The notes under the pieces were generated by a model that saw only the letters and a program-made list of their open reading frames with translations, was not told the origin of the DNA and made no database searches. From the NCBI GenBank assembly GCA_965220185.1, contig OZ244807.1:1798001-1862000 (forward strand): a stretch of DNA of 64,000 nucleotides. Direction: 5' to 3'. This document shows, piece after piece, positions 8,134 through 16,233 of this stretch. This DNA is from Azotimanducus sp965220185 (GTDB lineage Bacteria > Pseudomonadota > Gammaproteobacteria > Pseudomonadales > Azotimanducaceae). The position numbers and the translations under genes are program-made. The stretch's first letter is position 1, and each line of letters opens with the position of its first letter.

Positions 8134-9962
8134 CGCGCGCCTGCGGCGATGTCGCAGGCGGCGCAGTAGATTTCCGCCTGCCGCCAGGCATGCAGAAGGT
8201 CTTTCTGCGGTGCGGACATGCGCAGCCACTCGCTCACGGAATTGAGCAGCTGCGCGAGCATTGGATAGCTGCTTTCAAGCATCGCGCCGACGGCGGCGAA
8301 GCTCAAAGACATGCTCTGCTCCTGCTGATGATAGGTCACTGAAAAACCCTCAAGCTCGGCAAGTTCGGCGGCCGATGTGATCGCCTCGTCGAGTCCACCA
8401 AGCTCATCAATGAGGCCAAGCGCCTTGGCATCACTGCCAGTCCATACGCGCCCTTGGGCAATCTCATGCACCTCGTCGGTGCTTTTTCCGCGTCCCTCGG
8501 CGGCAAGCGCAAGGAAGTCCTGATAGAGCGCATCGATGTACAGCCCCCACATGCGGCGCGACAAGTCGCTGATGCCGCCATCGCCGATGATCTCTTCAGC
8601 CACGCTGGTGGTGGTGACATAGTCGCTATGGATGCCAATCGCGGCGAAGGATTCATTGAGCGAAGTCTGCATGCCGATGGCGCCGATCGAGCCGGTGATG
8701 GTTTGCGGATGCGCCCAGATCTGGTCGGCGGTCGCGCTCACCCAGTAGCCGCCAGATGCCGCCACCCGCGCCATGGACACAACCACAGGCTTGCCAGCTG
8801 CCTGCGCATCGCCAAGTGCGCGCCTGATGCTCTCGCTGGCCGACGGGCTGCCGCCCGGTGAATCGACGCGCAGCACAATGGCACGCACCTTGTTGTCTTC
8901 AGCGACCTGCCGAATCGCTTTTGCGAGACTATCGCCGCCGATGGTGCCATATTGCGGCTCGCCGTCGATGATTGCACCCATGCCATACACAACAGCGATC
9001 TGGGAACCTGAATGGCCCGCAGATTCAGGTCCAAGGCTCGCGAGATAGCGCCTAAAACCAATGCGATGCTGCCCTGCCGCAATGCCTGAAACTTCCTCGA
9101 TTCGAGCGTTGACGCGCTGCTGATCGCCCGTGCCTTCAACGAAGCCATAATCGATCGCAAGGCGCGCCGCATCGCCTTCGGCTTCGGCGATGAGGTCCGG
9201 ATACGACTCGATGTACTCGCGAAGTGCGTTCTGGTCGATTTCCCGGTTGCCGAGCACCCGCTGCTGATCTCGTTCCCATCTCGCTTCAAGCAAGCGCGAA
9301 ACCTGCTCGCGCTCGGCCTCGGACATCTCATTGCGAACAAAGCGCTCGCCCGCCGACTTGTAGGGGCCGCTCTGATAGACAAAGCGTTCGATTTTGAGCT
9401 TGTCGAGGCCCTCGGCGAAATAGCTGGCGCCGGCAATCGGTCCAAGCATGTCGATGCCGTCAAAATAGTTCAGATACACCTCATCGGCATAGCTCAGAAG
9501 CGCGTAGCGCGCCTGCGTCATGAATAAGCTACTGCCGATCACCGGCTTGCCAGCGTCACTCAGCGCAGCAAGCGCCGCCCCGATCTCATCGATATGCACA
9601 TAGGCGATCTGCGAGAGATTGGAAAGATCGAGATGCACGGCTTTGATGCGGTCATCGTCTTTGGCGGCTTGCAATAGACGAACGAGATCGCGAACACGAG
9701 CAGGCGTGTCGATGTCCACGCCAAAAGCGGTCGCAAAAGCCTGCACTTCGCCGAAATCCGGGGTTTCCTCCACGATTTCGGAAGGATTGACGACCAGCAC
9801 CGCCGCATCGGGCACTGTTGGCGGCGATTGGAAAGTTGCACTGATGACCGCAACGAACAAAAACACAATGATCAAGTAGACCATCGTCCTGAGCACAGTG
9901 AATACAAATCGAAAGGCAACGCCCAGGATGGACAGGACGCCCGCTGTTCTCTCTTCGGCCAT
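8130..9962 (-). CDS. sppA: Signal peptide peptidase SppA, 67K type
   Basis: The gene encodes 610 residues, matching the duplicated-domain 67K SppA of Gammaproteobacteria. There is one N-terminal membrane anchor (residues about 12-45), after which both repeats face the periplasm. The catalytic lysine lies in SGPYKSAGERF in the first repeat and the catalytic serine in RVAASGGYWVSA in the second, the Ser-Lys dyad of this membrane protease. SppA degrades signal peptides left in the inner membrane after secretion. It is divergent from murF, with a 71-bp intergenic region that must hold both promoters. A YxLL-type prepeptide or other unusual feature is not seen. Confidence 0.95.
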   Translation of the reverse strand: MAEERTAGVLSILGVAFRFVFTVLRTMVYLIIVFLFVAVISATFQSPPTVPDAAVLVVNPSEIVEETPDFGEVQAFATAFGVDIDTPARVRDLVRLLQAAKDDDRIKAVHLDLSNLSQIAYVHIDEIGAALAALSDAGKPVIGSSLFMTQARYALLSYADEVYLNYFDGIDMLGPIAGASYFAEGLDKLKIERFVYQSGPYKSAGERFVRNEMSEAEREQVSRLLEARWERDQQRVLGNREIDQNALREYIESYPDLIAEAEGDAARLAIDYGFVEGTGDQQRVNARIEEVSGIAAGQHRIGFRRYLASLGPESAGHSGSQIAVVYGMGAIIDGEPQYGTIGGDSLAKAIRQVAEDNKVRAIVLRVDSPGGSPSASESIRRALGDAQAAGKPVVVSMARVAASGGYWVSATADQIWAHPQTITGSIGAIGMQTSLNESFAAIGIHSDYVTTTSVAEEIIGDGGISDLSRRMWGLYIDALYQDFLALAAEGRGKSTDEVHEIAQGRVWTGSDAKALGLIDELGGLDEAITSAAELAELEGFSVTYHQQEQSMSLSFAAVGAMLESSYPMLAQLLNSVSEWLRMSAPQKDLLHAWRQAEIYCAACDIAAGAR

Positions 9963-10033
9963 GTCTGGCGAACCTCTCTGGTTGTTCTATTAAGATGCGC
10001 ATCATATAGGCAAAGTGCTCCATCAAACTCACA

Positions 10034-11419
10034 ATGCGACAGATAGCCTTCTCAGATGATGTGCTTTGGGACTTCGGCGAGGTGTGCCAAGCTGTGGATG
10101 TCATGCCAGATGCGACCAGCGCGGACATTCACGGCGTCAGCATTGACTCGCGGACGCTGAATCCAGGCGATCTTTTCGTTGCCCTCGACGGCTCGACCGG
10201 CACGCAGCTGCGCGCTGCCCAAGGCGCCGGGCACGATGGGCATGATTTTGTCGAACACGCGGCATCGAAAGGCGCTGTCACCGCCATGGTGCATGAGCCG
10301 CTCAAGGCATCGATTCCATTGATCAAAGTCGGCGACACGCGGCAAGGCTTGTGGCGGCTTGGCAAGGCGGCGCGCGCGCGCATGACTGGCATCGTCTTCG
10401 CAATCACTGGCAGCGCTGGGAAAACCACCGCTAAATCGATGCTTGCGGCCGTCACCGATGGCTTCGCGACCGAAGGCAGCCTCAATAACGTCTGGGGGGT
10501 GCCCTTGTCCTTGGCGCGCACGCCAAGAAACGCGTTCGCAGGCGCCTATGAAGTCGGCATGAACGCGCCGGGCGAAATCGCGCCCCTCGCACGCCTGGTC
10601 GCGCCGCAAGTGGCGCTGGTGTTAAATGCACTGCCTGCGCACCTCAAGAACCTTGGCAGCATCGATGCGGTGCGGCGCGAGAAGCTCTCGATCTTCGAAG
10701 GCCTTGAAGCGGGCGGCACGCTGGTCCTGCCTGAAGGCATGGACGACGAGGTGGTGCCCACTCACATCACAAAGCTTCGATTTGGACGCTCGCAGCAGGC
10801 TGACGTGATGTACTCGCCTTTGGATGAGGCCTGGCAGGCCATTGAGGTCGGCTGCGCTGGCAAGCAGGTGCAGGTGTCAGTTCCGGGCGGCGGAGAACAT
10901 CGTGCGCAGACCGTTGCCGCGGTCGCCGCGTGCGCAGTCGCAGGCGGCTATTCGCTCGCTTGCCTGAAGCGGCTTTCCGAAGTCGAGCTGCCGGAAGGTC
11001 GCGGTCGCGAAGCCCTTGTGGATGGCATCACCATCATCGATGACAGCTACAACGCCAATCCAGTCAGCATGGTCTATGCGATCAGGCAGCTCGCCAAGCG
11101 CCGGGGCCGCCGGCTCGCACTACTCGGCGAAATGCTTGAGCTTGGAGAGGGCGAGGCCGTATCGCATGTTGAACTTGGCTCACAGGCTGGCTCGCTCATC
11201 GATGGCGCCTGGTGCGTCGGTCAGGCGGCGCGGGCAACACACGACGCCTTGCCAGCATCCGTCCGTCTAGGCTGGCACAAAGAAGCCTCGGACGCGCTCA
11301 TGGAGTCGATCCTCAAGACGCTGCGAGCGGGCGACTGCCTGCTTATCAAAGGTTCCAATCGCATCTTCTGGACGCACGGCTTCGCTCGCGCCTTGATGCA
11401 GCGATTGGCAGCCCGCTAA
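10034..11419 (+). CDS. murF: UDP-MurNAc-tripeptide--D-Ala-D-Ala ligase
   Basis: MurF adds D-Ala-D-Ala to UDP-MurNAc-tripeptide, the last cytoplasmic step in making the peptidoglycan pentapeptide precursor. The 461-residue protein has the N-terminal uracil-binding domain, the Mur ligase ATP motif (TGSAGKTTAKSML, about residues 123-135), and the conserved D-S-Y-N-A-N-P segment near residue 336, followed by the C-terminal Rossmann-like domain. Unlike many genomes, it is not inside a dcw cluster here: its neighbours are sppA (divergent) and purB (convergent, stops overlapping by 4 bp at 11416-11419). Isolation of murF from other mur genes suggests that the cell-division/wall cluster is rearranged or that this is a relocated copy. 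Confidence 0.95.
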   Translation: MRQIAFSDDVLWDFGEVCQAVDVMPDATSADIHGVSIDSRTLNPGDLFVALDGSTGTQLRAAQGAGHDGHDFVEHAASKGAVTAMVHEPLKASIPLIKVGDTRQGLWRLGKAARARMTGIVFAITGSAGKTTAKSMLAAVTDGFATEGSLNNVWGVPLSLARTPRNAFAGAYEVGMNAPGEIAPLARLVAPQVALVLNALPAHLKNLGSIDAVRREKLSIFEGLEAGGTLVLPEGMDDEVVPTHITKLRFGRSQQADVMYSPLDEAWQAIEVGCAGKQVQVSVPGGGEHRAQTVAAVAACAVAGGYSLACLKRLSEVELPEGRGREALVDGITIIDDSYNANPVSMVYAIRQLAKRRGRRLALLGEMLELGEGEAVSHVELGSQAGSLIDGAWCVGQAARATHDALPASVRLGWHKEASDALMESILKTLRAGDCLLIKGSNRIFWTHGFARALMQRLAAR

Positions 11420-12798
11420 CAGCTTTTTGCCAATTCCGGCGCCATGCCGATATAGGTTTCCGGCGTCAGCTCCAAAAGCGCCTTTTCAGCGTCTTCGGGG
11501 AGGCCAAGCGAACCGACAAGCTCGCGCCAGGATGACTCGGCCAGCGTCTCGCCGCGCGTCAATGCCTTGATGCGCTCGTATCCGTCCTTGACACCTTCCC
11601 GGCGCAGAAGCGTCTGCGCAGCCTCGCCAAGGACTTCCCACGCGCTAGTCAAATCTTCACGAATCCGCGCTTCGTTGGCTTCGATCTTGTCAAGGCCGCG
11701 CAGGGTCGAGCGCATCGCCAGCCACGAATGACCGAGGGCGACGCCGATATTGCGCATGGCGGCGGAGTCGGACAGATCCCGCTGCCAGCGGCTCACCGGC
11801 AACTTTTCTGCGAGGTGCGCAAGCAGCGCATTGGCAATGCCGAGATTGCCTTCCGAGTTTTCAAAGTCAATCGGGTTGACCTTGTGCGGCATGGTGGACG
11901 AGCCGGTTTCCGTATCGACTCGCCGCTGCTTGAGAAAGCCAAGCGCGATATAGCTCCAGACATCTCGATCAAAATCGAGCAGCACGCTATGAAACCGCAC
12001 GCAAGCATGGCACAGGCGCGCAAGATGATCGTGCGGCTCGATTTGCGTGGTGAGCCTCTGCGGCGTCAGCCCCAGGCTCTCGACAAAGGCGGAGCTGAGC
12101 GCTTGCCAGTCAGCGTCTGGGAAGGCGATGAGATGGGCATTGAAATTGCCGACCGCGCCGTTGCACTTGCCGGGGATGGGTGTTGCCTTGATCTCGTCAA
12201 TCGCAGCTCGCAAGCGCGATGCAAACACGGCGAACTCCTTGCCGAGCGTGGTGGGCGATGCGGCTTGACCATGGGTGCGGGCAAGCATCGCCAAGTCCGC
12301 ATGGGCATCGGCGAACTCGGCAATGCGAGACGCCAGTTCCGCCATCAACGGCAGCAACTCGGCATCGAGGCTCGCGCGCAGCAGGATGCCGTAGGCGAGG
12401 TTGTTGATGTCCTCTGAGGTCGCGGCAAAGTGCAGTGATTCGGCGGCAGGCGCGAGGGCGCTGAGTGCTTCGCGGCCAGCAAAGCACATCCGCAAGAAAT
12501 ACTCGCAGGCTTTGACATCATGGTTGGTCGTTGCCTCCAATGACTTCACCCGGCGGGCGTCATCAAGGCTGAAGTCCTGCCAGACAGCATCAAGAGCGGC
12601 GCGCTCGGCGCCGGAGAGGCGCTTGCATTGCTTGACGAGGCCGTGCTCGACAAGCGCCACGAACCAGCCGACTTCGACGCGAATGCGCGCGCGAATCAAT
12701 GCGAACTCGCTGAAGTAATCCGCAAGCGGCGCTGTCTGCGATGCGTATCGGCCGTCGAGCGGGGAAATGCTCGCTAAAACATCTTGGGCATGTTGCAT
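11416..12798 (-). CDS. purB: Adenylosuccinate lyase
   Basis: PurB cleaves SAICAR and adenylosuccinate, releasing fumarate in purine synthesis. The ATG at 12796-12798 (MQHAQDVLASISPLDGRYAS) gives 460 residues, close to the E. coli enzyme, and aligns with the conserved N terminus; a longer open frame to 12927 overlaps mnmA and is unlikely to be translated. The fumarase/aspartase-superfamily signature GSSTMPHKVNPIDFE is present. The mnmA stop is 11 bp upstream, an arrangement like the mnmA(trmU)-purB neighbourhood of many Gammaproteobacteria. The TAG overlaps murF's stop by 4 bp. A weak GGAAC lies ahead of the start. Confidence 0.97.
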   Translation of the reverse strand: MQHAQDVLASISPLDGRYASQTAPLADYFSEFALIRARIRVEVGWFVALVEHGLVKQCKRLSGAERAALDAVWQDFSLDDARRVKSLEATTNHDVKACEYFLRMCFAGREALSALAPAAESLHFAATSEDINNLAYGILLRASLDAELLPLMAELASRIAEFADAHADLAMLARTHGQAASPTTLGKEFAVFASRLRAAIDEIKATPIPGKCNGAVGNFNAHLIAFPDADWQALSSAFVESLGLTPQRLTTQIEPHDHLARLCHACVRFHSVLLDFDRDVWSYIALGFLKQRRVDTETGSSTMPHKVNPIDFENSEGNLGIANALLAHLAEKLPVSRWQRDLSDSAAMRNIGVALGHSWLAMRSTLRGLDKIEANEARIREDLTSAWEVLGEAAQTLLRREGVKDGYERIKALTRGETLAESSWRELVGSLGLPEDAEKALLELTPETYIGMAPELAKSC

Positions 12799-12809
12799 GT
12801 CTTGTTCCG

Positions 12810-13928
12810 TCACGATGTCAGGCTCCGCACAATCATTCCGCCCCCGAGGCAGCGCTCGCCATCGTACAGCGCCGCGTACTGGCCCGGCGTGATGGCGCGC
12901 TGAGGACGCTCGAATTCGATGCGCCAAGTGTCCTTGTCAGTGTCAACCTGCATCACCCGACAGGCTTGGTCGGCTTGCCGGTAGCGAATTTTCGCCGCGC
13001 ACGAAAAGCTTTTCTGCGGCGGCTCGCAGAGCCAGTTCATCTGTGAGGTCATCAGGGCAGGGGCGTAGAGGTCGGCCTCGTCCTGGCTGACAACGAGGGT
13101 GTTTGAATCGAGCGCCTTTGATATGACGTACCAAGGCTTCTCCTCGCCGCCTCGAACACCGCCGATGCCAAGGCCGCGGCGCTGGCCGATGGTGTAGAAC
13201 GACAGGCCAATGTGCTCTCCGAGGTCGCGGCCATCGGTGCTTTCTATGGCACCGGGGCGCGCGGGCAGGTAGGCGCGCAGGAAATCGCGGAACGGACGCT
13301 CTCCAATGAAGCACAGGCCAGTGCTGTCGCGCTTGCTTGCGACGTGCAGGCCATTCTCCCTGGCGATGCGGCGCACATCCGGTTTCTCGATCTCTCCAAG
13401 CGGAAACATCGCATGGCGGAACTCATCGCGCGGAACCATATGGAGAAAGTAGCTTTGATCCTTGGCCTTGTCGCGGGCTTTTCTCAGTTCCGGCAGTCCA
13501 TCGGCATCGCTCAGGCGCGCATAGTGGCCAGTGGCGATTCTGTCCGCCCCCATGTGGCGCGCAGCCGCGCTGAAATGACCAAATTTGATGACGCGGTTGC
13601 ACAGCACATCGGGGTTCGGCGTCAATCCCTGATCAAGGCCGTCGAGGAAACCCTCGAAGACCTCATCCCAGTACGCCTCTGAAAAACTGACTTCTCGCAA
13701 GGGGATGTCGAGCTTGGCGCAAATGGCAAGCGCATCCGCATGGTCTTGCGCCGCGCTGCAGTAGGGGGTGCCGTCATCCTCGTCCCAGTTTTTCATAAAC
13801 AGGCCTTCAACCCGCACGCCTTGGCGTTTCAAAAGCAGCGCTGTGACCGACGAGTCAACGCCGCCAGACATGCCAACTATGATTTTTGGAGCGACCACGC
13901 GCGTTGAAACAGCCTGGAAAGCAGGCAT
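12810..13928 (-). CDS. mnmA: tRNA-specific 2-thiouridylase
   Basis: MnmA makes the 2-thio group of U34 in tRNA-Lys, tRNA-Glu and tRNA-Gln, taking sulfur from the cysteine desulfurase relay. The 372-residue protein shows the PP-loop GMSGGVDSSVTALLL (about residues 19-33) that adenylates U34 and the two catalytic cysteines in the expected contexts (NPDVLCN near residue 110 and GLCFIGERPF near 208). The C-terminal beta-barrel has the usual GQYAALYDGE and CLGGG segments. The start at 13928 carries about 14 residues ahead of the PP-loop strand; an internal start is not needed. It is divergent from moaC with only 32 bp between the start codons, so their promoters must overlap. Confidence 0.96.
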   Translation of the reverse strand: MPAFQAVSTRVVAPKIIVGMSGGVDSSVTALLLKRQGVRVEGLFMKNWDEDDGTPYCSAAQDHADALAICAKLDIPLREVSFSEAYWDEVFEGFLDGLDQGLTPNPDVLCNRVIKFGHFSAAARHMGADRIATGHYARLSDADGLPELRKARDKAKDQSYFLHMVPRDEFRHAMFPLGEIEKPDVRRIARENGLHVASKRDSTGLCFIGERPFRDFLRAYLPARPGAIESTDGRDLGEHIGLSFYTIGQRRGLGIGGVRGGEEKPWYVISKALDSNTLVVSQDEADLYAPALMTSQMNWLCEPPQKSFSCAAKIRYRQADQACRVMQVDTDKDTWRIEFERPQRAITPGQYAALYDGERCLGGGMIVRSLTS

Positions 13929-13943
13929 TGTACTTTTTTCAAA

Positions 13944-13961
13944 TGTGAGAACATTCGCACA
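13944..13961. promoter_or_regulatory. Imperfect palindrome overlapping the moaC start, candidate operator
   Basis: The 18-bp sequence TGTGAGAACATTCGCACA has dyad symmetry with 14 of 18 positions paired (TGTGnGAA..TTCnCACA). It runs into the A of the moaC start codon and sits in the 32-bp gap between the divergent mnmA and moaC starts. A protein bound here would block both promoters or moaC translation. No regulator is encoded nearby, and the spacing could be chance, so this is a candidate only. Confidence 0.3.
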
Positions 13962-14437
13962 TGGCAGATTTTTCCCATCTTGATGAGCGCGGCAAGGCGC
14001 GCATGGTTGACGTCTCGAACAAAGACGCCACGAAGCGCGAGGCGCGTGCCCGCGCCCAGATCGTCATGGCGCCCGCCACCCTTGCGGCCATCCTCTCTGA
14101 ATCCCTGCCCAAGGGCGATGTGCTGGCGGCGGCGCGCATTGCGGGCATCGCCGCCTGCAAGCGCTGCGCCGACCTGATTCCGCTTTGTCATCCATTGCCG
14201 CTGACAAGCGCAGAAGTGTCTATCGAAACCGTCGCGGAAGATCGCCTGGAGGTCTCAGTCACATGCCGCGTGACGGGTCAAACCGGCGTTGAGATGGAAG
14301 CGCTCACCGGCGCCGCCATCGCAGCGCTGACCATCTACGACATGTGCAAGTCAGTGGACCGCGGCATGTCGATCGAATCGCTCGCTCTCGTTGCCAAGTC
14401 GGGTGGCGCCTCTGGCCTGTTCGAGCGAGCGCCATGA
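13961..14437 (+). CDS. moaC: Cyclic pyranopterin monophosphate synthase
   Basis: MoaC with MoaA converts GTP to cyclic pyranopterin monophosphate in molybdenum cofactor synthesis. The 158-residue protein has the family landmarks: MVDVSNK near the N terminus, the LIPLCHPLPL pocket (about residues 73-82), the EMEALTGA segment and the TIYDMCKSVDRGM catalytic region near the C terminus. The ATG at 13961 has only a weak ribosome-binding site and overlaps a palindrome. Its stop overlaps the moaD ATG (ATGA at 14434-14437), so moaCDE are translationally coupled. moaA is not in the window. Confidence 0.97.
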   Translation: MADFSHLDERGKARMVDVSNKDATKREARARAQIVMAPATLAAILSESLPKGDVLAAARIAGIAACKRCADLIPLCHPLPLTSAEVSIETVAEDRLEVSVTCRVTGQTGVEMEALTGAAIAALTIYDMCKSVDRGMSIESLALVAKSGGASGLFERAP

Positions 14438-14697
14438 GTATTCAGGTCGAGTTTTTCGCTTCGTTGCGCGAAGACCTGGGCGTGGATGAGATCGAGATTC
14501 CGGCGAATGAGGCTGGCGCAATAACGACGGTTCAGGGTGTCCGCAACTGGGTGCTTGCTTCGCTCAAGGCGGCTTCTCGGTCGGATATTGCCGCCAAACG
14601 CACGCGCTGCGCGGTGAACGACGAATTCGTTGCGCTTTCTCATTCGGTGCGCCTAGGCGATCGCGTCGCATTCATGCCGGCGGTGACCGGAGGCTAG
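14434..14697 (+). CDS. moaD: Molybdopterin synthase sulfur carrier subunit
   Basis: MoaD is a ubiquitin-fold sulfur carrier; its C-terminal glycine thiocarboxylate gives sulfur to precursor Z in the MoaD2-MoaE2 synthase. The ATG at 14434 overlaps the moaC stop and gives 87 residues, normal for the family. The sequence ends in AVTGG, the required Gly-Gly tail, preceded by the usual LxDGDxVAFMPxV-type strand (LGDRVAFMPAV). A longer in-frame ORF starting at 14344 would overlap moaC and lacks support. Confidence 0.94.
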   Translation: MSIQVEFFASLREDLGVDEIEIPANEAGAITTVQGVRNWVLASLKAASRSDIAAKRTRCAVNDEFVALSHSVRLGDRVAFMPAVTGG

Positions 14698-14702
14698 CGG
14701 AA

Positions 14703-15143
14703 GTGCGTCGCGTCGTCGTCAGCGAGGCGGCTATCAATGCCCTTGATGAGCTCAAGCAGCTGCGCGCTGCAAGCGCTGGCAACATCGGCGCCATCGCATC
14801 TTTCCTTGGCGTGGTGCGCGGCGGCGAGGTCACATCGCTTGAGCTGCAGCATCACCCGCGCATGACCGAGAAGAGCATCTTGAGAATCATTGACGAAGCC
14901 GAGTCGCGCTGGAGCCTTTCCGCCGTGACTGTCGTGCATCGAATCGGCGTGCTCAAGCCGGGCGACGACATTGTGCTTGTCCTCACTGCCGCAAGCCATC
15001 GAATAGAGGCTTTCGAGGCTTGCGAATTCCTCATGGACTACCTCAAGACCGAAGCGGTGTTCTGGAAGCGAGAAACACGAGGCGATCAATCGGCTTGGGT
15101 GGAGTCCACGACTGATGATTACAGCCGGGCAAAAAGATGGTAG
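14703..15143 (+). CDS. moaE: Molybdopterin synthase catalytic subunit
   Basis: MoaE transfers two sulfurs from MoaD to cyclic pyranopterin monophosphate to make molybdopterin. The 146-residue protein starts at a GTG (14703-14705), 5 bp after moaD. It contains the LELQHHPRMTE motif, the VVHRIGVLKPGD strand and the TEAVFWKRE segment (about residues 118-126) with the catalytic lysine, all typical. The last 159 bp of the gene, from base 14985, also occur identically at 16032-16190 as part of a tandem duplication, so the intact gene borders an unstable locus. Function of the intact copy should be unaffected. Confidence 0.96.
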   Translation: MRRVVVSEAAINALDELKQLRAASAGNIGAIASFLGVVRGGEVTSLELQHHPRMTEKSILRIIDEAESRWSLSAVTVVHRIGVLKPGDDIVLVLTAASHRIEAFEACEFLMDYLKTEAVFWKRETRGDQSAWVESTTDDYSRAKRW

Positions 15144-15186
15144 CATTTTTCAAACTTTTCACTAAAGGCCGTGAGAGGATGCCGCG

Positions 15187-15780
15187 ATGAGCGAAGCGAT
15201 TGCATTTGACACCCACCGGTTCGTCAAGCGCCTGACGCGGACGGGGTTCACCGAGGAGCAGGCGGAAGCGCTGGCGGATGAGCAGGTGGCCCTGCTGAAC
15301 AGCAACCTGGCCACCAGGGAGAACCTGCTGCGGCTTGAGGGGGCCCAGAAGCAGCAGTTGGCGGAGCATGAGGCGGCCCAGAAGCAGCAGTTGGCGGAGC
15401 ATGAGGCGGCCCAGAAGCAGCAGTTGGCGGAGCTTGAGGCGGCCCAGAAGCAGCAGTTGGCGGAGCATGAGGCGGCCCAGAAGCAGCAGTTGGCGGAGCA
15501 TGAGGCGGCCACCGAGCAAACGATACAGGAGATCAAGCGGGAGATACAGGAGATCAAGCGGGACATACAGGATATGAAAGGATCTCAGAAGCGGCAGATG
15601 GCCGAGCTTGAGGGCAGGCAGAAGCAGCAGATGGCCGAGCTTGAGGGCAGGCTGCAACGGCAGATGGCCGAGCTCAAGGCCGACCTGCTGAAGTGGATGA
15701 TCGGGGCGCTGATCGCGCAGACCGGGGTGATAGTGGGGCTGGTGCTGGGCTTTTCGGGGGCGGGCCCGGCGGGCCCTTGA
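15187..15780 (+). CDS. DUF1640/CCDC90-like coiled-coil membrane protein, copy 1
   Basis: The 197-residue protein opens with AIAFDTHRFVKRLTRTGFTEEQAEALADE, the typical N terminus of DUF1640 (CCDC90-like) proteins. A long coiled coil built partly from an 11-residue repeat (AQKQQLAEHEA, five units) follows, then QEIKREI/QEIKRDI heptads, three AELEGR-type units and a C-terminal membrane helix (WMIGALIAQTGVIVGLVLGF). A good ribosome-binding site (GAGAGGA) lies 7 bp before the ATG. The bacterial family has no established function; eukaryotic relatives (MCUR1/CCDC90B) sit in the mitochondrial inner membrane. It lies 43 bp after moaE and has a close paralogue in the duplicated unit that follows. Confidence 0.75.
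   Translation: MSEAIAFDTHRFVKRLTRTGFTEEQAEALADEQVALLNSNLATRENLLRLEGAQKQQLAEHEAAQKQQLAEHEAAQKQQLAELEAAQKQQLAEHEAAQKQQLAEHEAATEQTIQEIKREIQEIKRDIQDMKGSQKRQMAELEGRQKQQMAELEGRLQRQMAELKADLLKWMIGALIAQTGVIVGLVLGFSGAGPAGP
15343..15507 (+). repeat. 33-bp in-frame coding repeat, five units (DUF1640 copy 1)
   Basis: Five tandem 33-bp units encode AQKQQLAEHEA; the third has L instead of H at position 9. Unit length is 11 codons, so gain or loss keeps frame and extends or shortens the coiled coil. The paralogue at 16390-16521 has four units. Confidence 0.95.
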
Positions 15781-15859
15781 CCTTGCCGCTCCCTGCGCGG
15801 GCTCGTTTTCTGGTAGGCTGTCATCCCTGATTGAAAGCTCGGTGAGGAGATTGGCGGCG

Positions 15860-16031
15860 ATGTCGGGACTGAAAGCTATTAAGGCTCTTTCAGAAACATT
15901 GCCGCGGGCGCGGCATCCGGCATCCGTCCGGGCTTCCGCCCGCGTCGTCGCCTCACCCCCCCCCCCCCCCCCCCCCCCCCCCGAAATGCGCGGCCTAAGG
16001 GGCAGCCGGGGCCGTCCGGGTGCCCCGCCAT
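15860..16031 (+). pseudogene. Truncated leader of the giant adhesin (unit 1)
   Basis: This 172-bp stretch matches the first part of the giant gene: the ATG and MSGLKAIKALSETLP start, a GAGGAG ribosome-binding site 10 bp upstream, then the poly-C tract and EMRGLRG. At 16031 it breaks off into duplicated moaE sequence. A frame continues to 16162 but encodes unrelated residues. About fourteen substitutions separate it from the full gene's leader, so it derives from a diverged copy rather than from a very recent one. Whether a short peptide is made is unknown. Confidence 0.75.
15956..15982 (+). repeat. Poly-C tract, 27 C (truncated leader)
   Basis: A run of 27 consecutive C in the truncated adhesin leader, encoding nine prolines in the frame of MSGLKAIKAL. 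The equivalent tract before the intact gene has 24 C. Exact lengths of such runs are prone to sequencing error. Confidence 0.8.
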
Positions 16032-16190
16032 ACTGCCGCAAGCCATCGAATAGAGGCTTTCGAGGCTTGCGAATTCCTCATGGACTACCTCAAGACCGAA
16101 GCGGTGTTCTGGAAGCGAGAAACACGAGGCGATCAATCGGCTTGGGTGGAGTCCACGACTGATGATTACAGCCGGGCAAAAAGATGGTAG
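16032..16190 (+). pseudogene. Duplicated 3' fragment of moaE
   Basis: These 159 bp are identical to the last 159 bp of moaE (14985-15143), including its TAG, and carry no start or catalytic N-terminal region. They are a by-product of the tandem duplication and probably also bring the upstream region of the second DUF1640 gene. Confidence 0.9.
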
Positions 16191-16233
16191 CATTTTTCAA
16201 ACTTTTCACTAAAGGCCGTGAGAGGATGCCGCG

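Larger units (their letters stand above)
14985..16031 (+). repeat. Tandem duplication, unit 1 (1,047 bp)
   Basis: This unit runs from within moaE (base 14985) through the first DUF1640-like gene to a truncated leader of the giant adhesin. It joins unit 2 at 16031/16032, where leader sequence (CCCCGCCAT) switches directly to moaE sequence (ACTGCCGC) with essentially no microhomology. Outside the repeat arrays, the first part (moaE end to DUF1640 middle, about 14985-15570) is base-identical to unit 2. From about 15573 onward the units differ by roughly twenty substitutions, one missing 33-bp segment and the poly-C length. This contrast in divergence within one duplication is unusual. Confidence 0.9.

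Noticed and set aside
15343..15507. 33-bp direct repeats that resemble a CRISPR array
   Set aside because: Units are contiguous with no spacers, keep codon frame and encode a coiled coil.
15781..15830. Possible intrinsic terminator after DUF1640 copy 1 (CCCTGCGCGGG then TTTT)
   Set aside because: The stem is only about four base pairs with few T residues, too weak to call.
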